Source: Streptomyces sp. RKAG290
GTDB lineage: Bacteria; Actinomycetota; Actinomycetes; Streptomycetales; Streptomycetaceae
DNA: 64,000 bases
Direction of reading: 5' to 3'
Assembly: GCF_023701695.1 (NCBI RefSeq)
Contig: NZ_JAJOZC010000001.1
Span: 3,011,894 to 3,075,893 of the forward strand
Shown: positions 19,020 through 27,179 of the stretch, piece after piece
Numbering within the stretch: the stretch's first letter is position 1
Layout of the letters: each line of letters begins with the position of its first letter
Program-made: the position numbers and the translations under genes
The notes under the pieces: model-generated
The model's database searches: none
What the model was told of the DNA's origin: nothing
Seen by the model: only the letters and a program-made list of their open reading frames with translations

Positions 19020-19937
19020 GTGACCAATGACCTGAAGGAAAGTTTCAGCGCTGATTCGCCGCCCGCCCCGGCAGCCCTCGCGGCCAAGGTGCGCACGCTC
19101 GCGCCGTCCATGACCCGCTCCATGCAGCGGGTCGCCGAGGCCGTCGCGGGTGACCCCGCGGGCTGCGCCGCCCTGACGGTCACCGGTCTCGCCGAGCTCA
19201 CCGGCACCAGCGAGGCGACGGTGGTCCGCACCGCCCGCCTCCTCGGCTACCCCGGCTACCGCGACCTGCGCCTCGCGCTCGCCGGTCTCGCCGCCCACCA
19301 GCAGTCCGGCCGGGCGCCGGCCGTCACCGCCGACATAGCGGTCGACGACCCGATCGCCGACGTGGTCGCCAAGCTCGCCTACGACGAGCAGCAGACCCTC
19401 GCCGACACGGCCGCCGGGCTCGACACCGTCCAGCTCGGTGCCGCGGTGGCCGCCGCCGCCACCGCCCGCCGGATCGACATCTACGGCGTCGGCGCCTCCT
19501 CGCTCGTCGGTCAGGACCTGGCGCAGAAGCTGGCCCGGATCGGCCTGATCGCGCACGCCAACATGGACCCGCACCTCGCGGTGACCAACGCCGTGCAGCT
19601 GCGCGCCGGTGACGTGGCCATCGCGATCACCCACTCCGGTTCGACCGGCGACGTCATCGAGCCGCTGCGGGTCGCCTTCGACCGCGGCGCGACGACGATC
19701 GCGATCACCGGACGCCCCGACGGCCCGGTCACGCAGTACGCCGACCACGTGCTGACGACGTCCACGGCCCGCGAGAGCGAGCTGCGGCCGGCCGCCATGT
19801 CGAGCCGCACGAGCCAGCTCCTGGTCGTCGACTGCCTGTTCATAGGAGTCGCCCAGCGTACGTACGAGACGGCGGCCCCGGCCCTCGCCGCCTCCTACGA
19901 GGCGCTGGCCCACCGCCACAACCCCCGCACCCGCTGA
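19020..19937 (+). CDS. murR: MurR/RpiR family transcriptional regulator
   Basis: A 305-aa RpiR-type regulator: an N-terminal helix-turn-helix (residues about 20-90, with LTVTGLAELTGTSEATVVRTAR as the recognition part) and a C-terminal SIS sugar-phosphate-binding domain (IYGVGASSLVGQDLAQKL and AITHSGSTGDVIEP). Being first in front of murQ and a PTS gene, it probably senses MurNAc-6-phosphate or GlcNAc-6-phosphate and controls this operon. GTG at 19020 sits where transcription should start, so the mRNA is probably leaderless. The gap to murQ is 62 bases. An alternative role in GlcNAc control is possible. Confidence 0.85.
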   Translation: MTNDLKESFSADSPPAPAALAAKVRTLAPSMTRSMQRVAEAVAGDPAGCAALTVTGLAELTGTSEATVVRTARLLGYPGYRDLRLALAGLAAHQQSGRAPAVTADIAVDDPIADVVAKLAYDEQQTLADTAAGLDTVQLGAAVAAAATARRIDIYGVGASSLVGQDLAQKLARIGLIAHANMDPHLAVTNAVQLRAGDVAIAITHSGSTGDVIEPLRVAFDRGATTIAITGRPDGPVTQYADHVLTTSTARESELRPAAMSSRTSQLLVVDCLFIGVAQRTYETAAPALAASYEALAHRHNPRTR

Positions 19938-19999
19938 CCCGGCCACCCGACCCCGCAACCGCAGAACCGTACGAGTTCAAGAAAGCAGAGCCGCTCTCC

Positions 20000-20964
20000 A
20001 TGACCTCCATCACCGACGCCGACGCCGCCGCTCCCGACGGATACGGCGAGCTGCGCGCCCAGCTCGCGACCCTCACCACCGAGGCGTTCCGCCCCGAGCT
20101 CGCCGAGATCGACCAGCTGGCCACCGCGGAGATAGCCCGGATCATGAACGGCGAGGACCAGACCGTCCCCGCCGCCGTGGCCGCCCGGCTGCCCGAGATC
20201 TCCGCCGCGATCGACGCCACCGCGGCGCGCATGGCGCGCGGCGGCCGGCTGATCTACGCGGGCGCGGGCACCGCGGGCCGGCTCGGCGTGCTGGACGCCA
20301 GCGAGTGCCCGCCCACCTTCAACACCGACCCCGCCGAGGTCATCGGTCTGATCGCGGGCGGCCCGTCCGCCATGGTCAAGGCCGTCGAGGGTGCCGAGGA
20401 CAGCAAGGAGCTGGCCGCCACCGACCTCGACGAGCTGGGACTGACCGCCGAGGACACGGTGGTCGGCATCTCCGCCTCCGGCCGCACGCCCTACGCGATC
20501 GGGGCCGTCGAGCACGCCCGCGCCAAGGGTGCGCTGACCATCGGCCTGTCGTGCAACGCGGACTCCGCGCTGGGCGCCGCGGCCGAGCACCCCGTCGAGG
20601 TCGTCGTCGGCCCCGAGCTGCTCACCGGCTCCACCCGGCTCAAGGCGGGCACGGCCCAGAAGCTCGTCCTGAACATGCTCTCGACGATCACGATGATCCG
20701 GCTCGGCAAGACGTACGGAAACCTCATGGTCGACGTCCGCGCCTCCAACGAGAAGCTCCGCGCCCGTTCGCGGCGGATCGTCTCGCTCGCCACCGGCGCC
20801 TCCGACCAGGAGATCGAGGCGGCACTCGCCGCCACGGACGGCGAGGTGAAGAACGCCATCCTCACCATCCTCGGCCAGGTCGACGGCCCCACCGCCGCCT
20901 CGCTCCTGTCCGCGTCGGACGGCCACCTGCGCGCCGCGCTCGCCGCCGTCCCCGCACCACCTGA
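20000..20964 (+). CDS. murQ: N-acetylmuramic acid 6-phosphate etherase (3' frameshift)
   Basis: MurQ cleaves the lactyl ether of MurNAc-6-phosphate to give GlcNAc-6-phosphate and D-lactate. The 321-aa protein has the SIS fold with YAGAGTAGRLGVLDASECPPTF (about residues 91-112), GISASGRTPYAIGAVEHA and the glutamate-bearing AEHPVEVVVGPE segment, ending in the small UBA-like helical domain. As written, the frame misses its stop near AAVP and would run on 870 bases antiphase into the next gene. One extra C in the CCCC run at about 20950 gives a stop at 20962-20964 and normal family length. It follows murR and precedes the PTS permease. Confidence 0.9.
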
Positions 20965-21005
20965 CCCCCGGCTCCACCTCCCCGCACAGCAAGGCACCAC
21001 GCACC

Positions 21006-22541
21006 ATGGCTACAGAAGACAAGAACCGCGCCACTGCCGCCGCGATCCTTCCGCTCGTCGGTGGCGCCGCGAACGTCAGCTCCGTCGTCCACTGCATGAC
21101 CCGGCTCCGGCTGGGTCTGCGGGACCGTTCCCTCGTCCAGGACGAGGCACTGAAGGCAGTGCCCGCCGTGATGGGGGTGGTCGAGGACGACACGTACCAG
21201 ATCGTTCTCGGCCCCGGCACGGTCGCCCGCGTCACCCCGGAGTTCGAGAAGCTCGTCGAGGAGGGCCGGGCCGCGGCCCCCGCCGCGGCCGCCGCCCCGC
21301 TCACCGCGGAGGAACTGGCCGCCCAGGGTGCCGAGATGAAGGCCGCGCGGAAGGCGAAGAACGCCACCCCGTTCAAGCTGTTCCTGCGCAGGATCGCCAA
21401 CATCTTCGTCCCGCTGATCCCGGCCCTGATCGGCTGCGGCATCATCGCGGGTCTGAACGGCCTGCTGGTCAACCTCGGCTGGCTGACGTCGGTCACCCCG
21501 GCCCTGGCCGCGATGGCGTCCGGTTTCATGGCGCTCATCGCGGTCTTCGTCGGCTACAACACGGCGAAGGAGTTCGGCGGCACGCCGATCCTCGGCGGTG
21601 CGGTCGCGGCCATCATCGTCTTCCCGGGCGTCGCGAACATCGAGGCGTTCGGCCAGAAGCTCTCCCCCGGCCAGGGCGGCGTCCTCGGCGCGCTGGGCGC
21701 GGCGGTGCTCGCGGTATACGTGGAGAAGTGGTGCCGCCGCTGGGTCCCGGAGGCGCTGGACGTCCTGGTCACCCCGACCCTGACGGTCCTGATCTCCGGC
21801 CTGGTGACCATCTTCGGCCTGATGTACGTGGCCGGTGAGGTCTCCACCGCCATCGGTACGTTCGCCGACTGGCTGCTCTCCAACGGCGGTGCCGGCGCGG
21901 GTCTGGTCCTCGGCGGCTTCTTCCTGCCGCTGGTGATGCTGGGTCTGCACCAGGCGCTGATCCCGATCCACACCACCCTGATCGAGCAGCAGGGCTACAC
22001 GGTCCTGCTGCCGATCCTCGCCATGGCCGGTGCCGGCCAGGTCGGTGCGGCCATCGCGGTCTACTTCCGCCTGCCGCGCAACGAGTCGATCCGCAAGACC
22101 ATCAAGTCGGCCCTGCCCGCGGGCTTCCTGGGCGTCGGCGAGCCGCTGATCTACGGTGTCTCGCTCCCGCTTGGCCGCCCGTTCATCACGGCCTGCGTGG
22201 GCGGTGCGTTCGGCGGTGCGTTCGTCGGCTTCTTCAACCAGCTCGGCGACGCGGTCGGCTCCACCGCGATCGGCCCGTCCGGCTGGGCCCTGTTCCCGCT
22301 CCTGGACGGCAACCACGGCCTGGGTTCGACGATTGCGATCTACGCGGGCGGCCTGCTGGTCGGCTACCTGGCCGGCTTCGTCGCGACGTACTTCTTCGGC
22401 TTCAGCAAGGACCTGCTGACGGAGTTCAACGTCTCCCAGGAACCGGCCGCCTCGCCGGTCGCGGCCACGGCCCCGGCCGCGACGCCCGCCACCGGCATCA
22501 CCGGCCCTGACGCCACCGCCAAGGAACCCGCGGGGGTCTGA
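21006..22541 (+). CDS. PTS EIIBC component, MurNAc/GlcNAc type
   Basis: A 511-aa phosphotransferase permease: EIIB domain at residues 1-90 with phosphorylated Cys30 in VHCMTRLRL, a linker, then an EIIC domain (from about 120) with several membrane helices and GVGEPLIYGVSLPLG. Like Escherichia coli MurP it has no EIIA domain, so it must borrow a glucose-type EIIA encoded elsewhere. Standing directly behind murQ, it probably imports and phosphorylates MurNAc; GlcNAc or another glucoside is possible. The C-terminal Ala/Pro tail is probably unstructured. A strong terminator follows. Confidence 0.88.
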   Translation: MATEDKNRATAAAILPLVGGAANVSSVVHCMTRLRLGLRDRSLVQDEALKAVPAVMGVVEDDTYQIVLGPGTVARVTPEFEKLVEEGRAAAPAAAAAPLTAEELAAQGAEMKAARKAKNATPFKLFLRRIANIFVPLIPALIGCGIIAGLNGLLVNLGWLTSVTPALAAMASGFMALIAVFVGYNTAKEFGGTPILGGAVAAIIVFPGVANIEAFGQKLSPGQGGVLGALGAAVLAVYVEKWCRRWVPEALDVLVTPTLTVLISGLVTIFGLMYVAGEVSTAIGTFADWLLSNGGAGAGLVLGGFFLPLVMLGLHQALIPIHTTLIEQQGYTVLLPILAMAGAGQVGAAIAVYFRLPRNESIRKTIKSALPAGFLGVGEPLIYGVSLPLGRPFITACVGGAFGGAFVGFFNQLGDAVGSTAIGPSGWALFPLLDGNHGLGSTIAIYAGGLLVGYLAGFVATYFFGFSKDLLTEFNVSQEPAASPVAATAPAATPATGITGPDATAKEPAGV

Positions 22542-22575
22542 CGGACCGGACCGGACAGACCGGACCGGACGCACG

Positions 22576-22609
22576 GAAGCGGCGGCGCCCCACGGGGTGC
22601 CGCCGCTTC
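22576..22609. terminator. Bidirectional terminator
   Basis: GAAGCGGCGGC (22576-22586) pairs with GCCGCCGCTTC (22599-22609), and an inner CCCC/GGGG extends the stem. It lies between the convergent PTS and Uma2-family genes. Confidence 0.8.
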
Positions 22610-22619
22610 GCTGTCCGTG

Positions 22620-23225
22620 TCAGCCCGGAAAGGCGTCCGTGGCGAGCGTGACGTCGAAGGGTGCCGGGAGGACGAGCGGCTTGCCGAACGGCACCGGAGC
22701 GGAGCACTTGTACGTACCGTCCTCGTTCGGCTCCGTGAACAGCGTGGACATCGCCCCTCGCGTGTCGAACCGGTCGATCAGCAGGTACATGGGCACGCCC
22801 GCGCGCGCATAGGCGCGGTACTTCTTCGTCCGGTCCTCCCGGGCGTTCCCCTTCGACGTGATCTCGACGATGAGGACGGCTTCCGACGCGTCCATGGGAT
22901 CGCTGGTCTCGGGGTCGGCGGCATCGATCAACTCGGCGGGCATCACCACGAGATCGGGAACATACAGCTTGTCGAGTGGCGCGACGTGCACACCCAGGGT
23001 CTGGTAGATCTCCAGGTCCTCGGGCAGATTTGCGTAGAGCCTGCGCTGCACCTTGGCGGCGATGCCGTTGTGATGCGCATGCGGCGGCGGTACCAAGACG
23101 ATCTGCCCTTCGTCGATCTCGGCGCGCCACCCCTCGGGCACGTCCAGTTCCTGCCAGGTGCGCAGCAGGTAGTCCCACGGGCGGCCTTCGGAGCCCTGCT
23201 GGTTCTCGACCATCGCTGCGGTCAT
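22620..23225 (-). CDS. Uma2 family putative endonuclease (DUF820)
   Basis: A 201-aa Uma2/DUF820 protein with a PD-(D/E)XK nuclease-like core: KLYVPDLVVMP supplies the Asp, and AVLIVEITSKGNAREDRTKK supplies Glu and Lys, followed by AYARAGVPMYLLID. These proteins are abundant in Streptomyces and cyanobacteria, often in many copies; their real substrate is unknown. ATG at 23225 is preceded by GGAGAAGGG at a suitable distance. Upstream in-frame Met codons lack such a site. Nothing suggests a toxin-antitoxin or phage setting here. Confidence 0.82.
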   Translation of the reverse strand: MTAAMVENQQGSEGRPWDYLLRTWQELDVPEGWRAEIDEGQIVLVPPPHAHHNGIAAKVQRRLYANLPEDLEIYQTLGVHVAPLDKLYVPDLVVMPAELIDAADPETSDPMDASEAVLIVEITSKGNAREDRTKKYRAYARAGVPMYLLIDRFDTRGAMSTLFTEPNEDGTYKCSAPVPFGKPLVLPAPFDVTLATDAFPG

Positions 23226-23452
23226 CGCGGGTCCCTTCTCCTGAAGCCTGTCGAGGGAGCGTAAATCGACGTTTCCACGGCGCGGGGCCGCTCCTCTCAG
23301 CGTCCCACGATCGTGTGACGAGCGCACCGACCCTCGCGCTCCGGGACGCCTCGCCCAAAGCGAGTCACGACGACTTTGCGTAATCAATAGATTACCTTGC
23401 GTGACGAGCGACCATGATCATCATGCGTCGCCCCGCACCCCTGGAGATATTC

Positions 23453-23920
23453 ATGCGACACCTCTTCACCAAGGCCGCGAGCCTCGCCGCCGTGGCGACG
23501 CTCGCGTTCACCGTGGCCCAGCCCGCCCAGGCCAACCAGATCGGCGGGGGTGCTCAGCGTGCTGACGCCGCCGCCACGCCCGCGTACTTCGAGATGACCG
23601 ACATCACGCGCAGCACGTTCATCGTGAAGCTGGTCAACGACCGCGAGATCAACCACGCCCGGGAGCTGGTGAGCGGCGCCACGGAGGACGAACCGCACCT
23701 CGTCGGCCGGATCATCAAGTCCCCTGCCGCGTACAACCCGCGCTGGAGCTTCCACTTCGACCCGGATTCGGTCCAGTTCTTCAACAACGCCATCGAGGTC
23801 TGCGACGCCACCATTCCGTACGTCGAGGACCACCTCGACGAGGCCGGCGGCCCCTTCCTCCCCGGGCGGTACTTCTGCCCCTGGACCTCACGGCTCGTTC
23901 GGGAAGTCGCGGCCCCGTAG
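23453..23920 (+). CDS. Secreted BP74-like protein
   Basis: A 155-aa exported protein: signal peptide MRHLFTKAASLAAVATLAFT...AQA, then a domain starting AYFEMTDITRSTFIVKL. The body NPRWSFHFDPDSVQFFNNA, IEVCDATIPYVEDHLDEAGG and FLPGRYFCPW matches the BP74 N-terminal domain, known from a Dictyostelium calmodulin-binding protein and frequent in actinobacteria. Two Cys may form a disulfide after export. Function is unknown. ATG 23453 has GGAG eight to nine bases upstream; an earlier in-frame ATG would add residues before the signal peptide and is less likely. It appears to be a single-gene transcript. Confidence 0.78.
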   Translation: MRHLFTKAASLAAVATLAFTVAQPAQANQIGGGAQRADAAATPAYFEMTDITRSTFIVKLVNDREINHARELVSGATEDEPHLVGRIIKSPAAYNPRWSFHFDPDSVQFFNNAIEVCDATIPYVEDHLDEAGGPFLPGRYFCPWTSRLVREVAAP

Positions 23921-23939
23921 GGCCGGTTACGCAGCGGAA

Positions 23940-23970
23940 GGGCGGCACCCTCGGCAGAGGGGTGCCGCCC
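23940..23970. terminator. Terminator after the BP74-like gene
   Basis: Perfect 11-bp stem (23940-23950 with 23960-23970) and a 9-base loop between two convergent genes. Confidence 0.8.
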
Positions 23971-23978
23971 TCATCTGT

Positions 23979-24863
23979 TCACCGGTCGGCGCGGGCCGGT
24001 TCGGCGGCCGGGCTGCGTGGCTGGACGGTGACGAGGGCGATCCCCGCGCAGCACACCGCCAGGAGCGCGAGTTCGGCGGTCGACGGGGCGGAGGCCGTAC
24101 CCAGGACCCAGTCGCCGAGGCGGACCGTGAAGGGCACGGCCAGCTGGACGGCGGCGGTGAACACCGGGCCCCGCAGCAAAATGAGCCGGTGCTGCACGAG
24201 GTAGGCGGGCGCGTAGACCGCGGCGCCGAGCAGCACGATGCCGCCCGTCGCGGCCGGGGTGGGCGGATGCGTGATCAGCGCGGGCAGGGACATCGGCAAC
24301 AGCAGACAGGTGGCAGCCGCCAGCAGCACCGGCAGCACGGCGAGGGGCGGCAGCCCGGACAGCCGTTCCCGGTACAGGAACCCGTACACCGCGAAGGCCA
24401 CCGTCGCGGCCCCCACCAGCAGCAGCCCGACCACGTCCAGGTCCCCGGCATCGGCGCCCAGCGCCGCGTATCCGGCGGCCGCCGCACAGGCCAGGACCGC
24501 GCCCGCCGCCTTGCGGGGACCGGACCGTACGCCGAAGAACAACGCGCCGACCGCCACCGAGGCGCACGGCATCAGGGCGACGACGAGGTTGGTCAGCGAG
24601 GTGCCGATACGCGGGATGGCCAGGAGCGTGCCGGCCGCGTACCCGGCGAAGCCGAGCAGCCCCAGCAGCCAGACGGTTCCCGGCCGGGCCACGGCCCGCC
24701 GCAGGTCGGCCCGCCCGCTCATGGTGGACGCGGCCATCGCGGTCAGTACCGCGCAGCAGACCGCGGTACGCCCCACCGCCACGGTCAGCGGCTCGGTCCC
24801 GGCGACCAGGGCCCCGGAGAGCAGCCAGGTGCCGGAGAGCAGAGCTACGAGAACGACCGGCAT
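23979..24863 (-). CDS. EamA/DMT family transporter
   Basis: A 294-aa membrane protein with about ten predicted helices arranged as two EamA repeats; GTSLTNLVVALMPCASVAVG and the second-half YAPAYLVQHRLILLRGP are typical of drug/metabolite transporters. Start MPVVLVALLSG at 24863 is preceded by GGAAAGG. A short direct repeat (GGGAGGAGACA twice, about 24882-24905) stands just before the gene. The transported compound is unknown; exporters of amino acids or sugars are common in the family. Confidence 0.85.
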   Translation of the reverse strand: MPVVLVALLSGTWLLSGALVAGTEPLTVAVGRTAVCCAVLTAMAASTMSGRADLRRAVARPGTVWLLGLLGFAGYAAGTLLAIPRIGTSLTNLVVALMPCASVAVGALFFGVRSGPRKAAGAVLACAAAAGYAALGADAGDLDVVGLLLVGAATVAFAVYGFLYRERLSGLPPLAVLPVLLAAATCLLLPMSLPALITHPPTPAATGGIVLLGAAVYAPAYLVQHRLILLRGPVFTAAVQLAVPFTVRLGDWVLGTASAPSTAELALLAVCCAGIALVTVQPRSPAAEPARADR

Positions 24864-25001
24864 CGGGGGCCTTTCCGCAGGGAGGAGACAGGGAGGAGAC
24901 AGGGACAGCCCCTCCGGCCCGTCCGAACCTATCCGGCCACGCCGAGCCGCCCCTCGCGTGGCCCGGATACGGATCAAGCACCCGAGACCCCGGACGCACC
25001 C

Positions 25002-25247
25002 TCACCGCGGCAGCTGGCCCTCCCTGTTGATCTCCGTCACCCGCGCCCGCAGCACGAGCCCCGGCGGCGCCGGGTGCACGGATTCCGGCGGGCAGTCCCA
25101 CTCCGAGCCCCCTCCGGGCGGCCGCAGTTGGACGTACGGCCCGACCCACCCCATCACCCGGCCCACCCGGCCGTCCCGCCCGTCGACGGCGAACGTCCCC
25201 CGCTCCGGCACGGAGGCCTCCGGCTCACTGCCGCCCTCACCCGCCAT
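25002..25247 (-). CDS. Small hypothetical protein of the XRE/DUF397 neighbourhood
   Basis: An 81-aa protein reading GRVGRVMGWVGPYVQLRPPGG then EWDCPPESVHPAPP. I recognise this as a type of short soluble protein common in Streptomyces near XRE/DUF397 genes, but no function is known. Its ATG at 25247 overlaps the 3' end of the tiny frame at 25237-25296, so translation may be coupled. Confidence 0.6.
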   Translation of the reverse strand: MAGEGGSEPEASVPERGTFAVDGRDGRVGRVMGWVGPYVQLRPPGGGSEWDCPPESVHPAPPGLVLRARVTEINREGQLPR

Positions 25248-25296
25248 GACCGGCCACCTTCCCGCACCGCGCTCTGTGCCGCTCCTTCATCGCCAT
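25237..25296 (-). pseudogene. Truncated 19-codon relative of the 25984-26223 gene
   Basis: Starts at ATG 25296 twelve bases after a palindrome shared with the gene at 26223. Its first residues, MAMKERHRARCGKVAG, resemble MTTTERRRAAAGRVREAED of that gene, then it stops. It looks like a decayed copy whose start region survives, now acting as a short leader that overlaps the next gene by 11 bases. Confidence 0.45.
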
Positions 25297-25390
25297 GATC
25301 CATTCCTTCCACGCTGAGTAACCGAAATGCATACTCAGCGTGGCTATTCTTCCGGCAGCCGGGAAGAGATGCAGGTCCAACAACCGCAGA
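25297..25390. repeat. Regulatory repeat, copy 1
   Basis: About 94 bases that align with 26224-26320 (shared GATCC..TTCCTTCCACGCTGAGTA, AATGCATAC, CAGCGTGGC and CCAACAACCGCA). It contains a perfect 12-bp inverted repeat CCACGCTGAGTA / TACTCAGCGTGG (25309-25343) with an 11-base spacer. Probable operator of an XRE-type regulator; this copy has lost its adjacent regulator gene. Confidence 0.75.
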
Positions 25391-25547
25391 TGCCCAACAG
25401 CGGATCGCCGCGCGGCCGGCCCCGGCACCCCACTACTTGACGCCCTCCACCCGCGTATCGAATAACGAGACAGAACGTCCCACTAATCAAGACGGTTGAT
25501 ACCTTCACACCCTCACCCGTACAGGCCACGGACGGAAGGTGCAGCAC

Positions 25548-25904
25548 ATGCCGAAGACGGTCATCCACGTGTTCCACGACGACGACGCCTCCGTCACCAC
25601 GGGGACCCGGGTGGCTCAGCGAATCCAGGAGATCGCCGCCGGGCACGACACCAACGTCGAGGTCCTCTGCTTCGGCCCGGCCCAGCGCCGCCTCGGTGAC
25701 GCGACCCCCTCCGAGGCGAGCGCGACCTTCAACCGGCAGATCGACGCGCTGATCGCGGACGGCGTGACCGTGGGCGCCTGCGTCAACGCGGCACGGGCGG
25801 ACGGCACCGAGGCCGAGCTCGCCGCGCGCGGACTGCGCCTGCGGGTGGCCCGGGACGAGTTCCTGCGCTTCACCCTGGAAGGCGCCACCGTCATCACCTT
25901 CTGA
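25548..25904 (+). CDS. DsrE family protein
   Basis: A 118-aa protein of the DsrE/DsrF-like sulfur-relay fold, beginning MPKTVIHVFHDDDASVTTGTR and containing VGACVNAARADGTEAELAARGL. The Cys in GACVNAA sits where such proteins often carry a reactive cysteine. No other sulfur-relay gene is adjacent, so partner and role are unknown. ATG 25548 is preceded by GAAGG eight bases upstream; a GTG nine bases earlier is less likely. A long terminator hairpin follows. Confidence 0.72.
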   Translation: MPKTVIHVFHDDDASVTTGTRVAQRIQEIAAGHDTNVEVLCFGPAQRRLGDATPSEASATFNRQIDALIADGVTVGACVNAARADGTEAELAARGLRLRVARDEFLRFTLEGATVITF

Positions 25905-25914
25905 CCCCGCACGA

Positions 25915-25968
25915 ACGCCGAGTGCCGTCGGGCCGCAGCGAGGCTGCTGACCCGACGGCACTCGGCGT
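25915..25968. terminator. Long bidirectional terminator
   Basis: Perfect 18-bp stem (25915-25932 with 25951-25968), whose 18-base loop folds again (GCAGC/GCTGC). It lies between convergent genes. Confidence 0.85.
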
Positions 25969-25983
25969 GGAGACGGTCGAGGA

Positions 25984-26223
25984 TCAGGCGCGCCCGTCGC
26001 CCTTCGCCTCCAACGCCTGACTCAGCCGCAGCGCGGTGTCGAGGTTGCAGCGCCCCAGCTCGACGAGCGCGGCCGGCTCGTCACCCGCGCACGAGAGCGG
26101 GTCGATCCGCAGCGAGGGCAGCACGATGCCCATCCCCGCAAACCCTTCCCGCAACCGCGCCACCAGGTCCTCGGCCTCCCGCACCCTGCCCGCTGCCGCC
26201 CTGCGCCGCTCCGTAGTCGTCAT
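25984..26223 (-). CDS. Small helical protein divergent from XRE regulator
   Basis: A 79-aa, mostly helical protein (MTTTERRRAAAGRVREAEDL ... CNLDTALRLSQALEAKG). No named family recognised. Genes of this kind commonly lie head to head with XRE/DUF5753 regulators followed by DUF397 in Streptomyces, and may be part of that regulatory cassette. ATG 26223 has GGAAGGA upstream and lies 12 bases from the shared palindrome, so it is probably controlled by the neighbouring regulator. A shortened relative lies at 25237-25296. Confidence 0.65.
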   Translation of the reverse strand: MTTTERRRAAAGRVREAEDLVARLREGFAGMGIVLPSLRIDPLSCAGDEPAALVELGRCNLDTALRLSQALEAKGDGRA

Positions 26224-26320
26224 GATCCGTTCCTTCCACGCTGAGTAGAGGCAATGCATACCCAGCGTGGCGACCGACTCGTTAGCCTGGAAGAGGTGCA
26301 GTTCCAACAACCGCACGTGT
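26224..26320. repeat. Regulatory repeat, copy 2, with operator palindrome
   Basis: Divergent promoter region between the small gene and the XRE regulator. Inverted repeat CCACGCTGAGTA / TACCCAGCGTGG (26236-26270), one mismatch, 11-base spacer, matching copy 1 in sequence and in distance (12 bases) to the small gene's ATG. Confidence 0.75.
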
Positions 26321-26336
26321 GCCACAGGGAGTTGTC

Positions 26337-27179
26337 ATGCCGGGTCCCAGAAAGCTCGACCCCTCCTCCTCGCCACGCGCCCTCCTGGGCGCCGAGCTCC
26401 GCCACCGAAGAGAGCAGGCCGGCCTCTCCCAGACCGACCTCGGCGCCCCGCTCTTCGTCAGCGGCTCGTTCATCGGACAGCTGGAGTCCGGGGTGCGGCG
26501 GATGCAGATGGACCAGGCGGAGAAGTTCGACGAACTCCTGGGCGCGGGCGGCTTCTTCGTACGGAACTGTGCGGCGTTGAAGAAGTCGAAGTACCCGGAG
26601 CACTTCGCGGAGGCCGCCGAGGCGGAGGCCCGAGCCGAGGCCATCCGGGAGTACGCGCCCCAGCTCATCCCGGGCCTGTTGCAGACGGAGGCGTATGCGC
26701 GGGCGGTGTTCCGGGAGGGCCTGCCGACCGCCACTGAGAGCACGATCGACGAGCTGGTGACGACCCGGCTGGAACGCGGCCAGCTCCTCGCCGATCCAAC
26801 AGTGCCCCAGTTGTGGGTGGTGCTCGACGAGGCTGTGTTACGTCGGAGAGTGGGCGGACCGGAGGTGATGGCGGCTGCGCTTCGGCATATCGCCGGGCTG
26901 ATGACGCAGCACCGAGTCATCGTGCAGGTGCTGCTCTTCTCGGAGGGTGCTCACATGGCACTCGAAGGCTCGCTCAAGCTGATGGCCTTCCCGGATGCTC
27001 CACCTCTTGCCTACCTACAAGGCCTGGGAACTGGGCAGTTGCAGGACGATCCGGCTTCGGTCCGTCAGTACGAACTGACTTACGATCTGGTGGTGGCCAG
27101 CGCGATCTCACCGGCAGCGTCCCTGGCCTTGATCGAGTCAGTGGCGGAGGATTACGTCCATGAAGTTCAGCGGTTCTGA
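26337..27179 (+). CDS. XRE family regulator with DUF5753
   Basis: A 280-aa protein: an N-terminal helix-turn-helix (residues about 16-75, LGAELRHRREQAGLSQTDLG) and a C-terminal DUF5753 domain (IREYAPQLIPGLLQTEAYAR ... VRQYELTYDLVVASAISPAAS). This pair with DUF397 is the WhiJ/BldB-like regulatory type that Streptomyces carries in many copies. ATG at 26337 has AGGGAG seven bases upstream. It overlaps the DUF397 gene by 20 bases. Likely target and autoregulation site is the palindrome at 26236-26270. Confidence 0.87.
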   Translation: MPGPRKLDPSSSPRALLGAELRHRREQAGLSQTDLGAPLFVSGSFIGQLESGVRRMQMDQAEKFDELLGAGGFFVRNCAALKKSKYPEHFAEAAEAEARAEAIREYAPQLIPGLLQTEAYARAVFREGLPTATESTIDELVTTRLERGQLLADPTVPQLWVVLDEAVLRRRVGGPEVMAAALRHIAGLMTQHRVIVQVLLFSEGAHMALEGSLKLMAFPDAPPLAYLQGLGTGQLQDDPASVRQYELTYDLVVASAISPAASLALIESVAEDYVHEVQRF

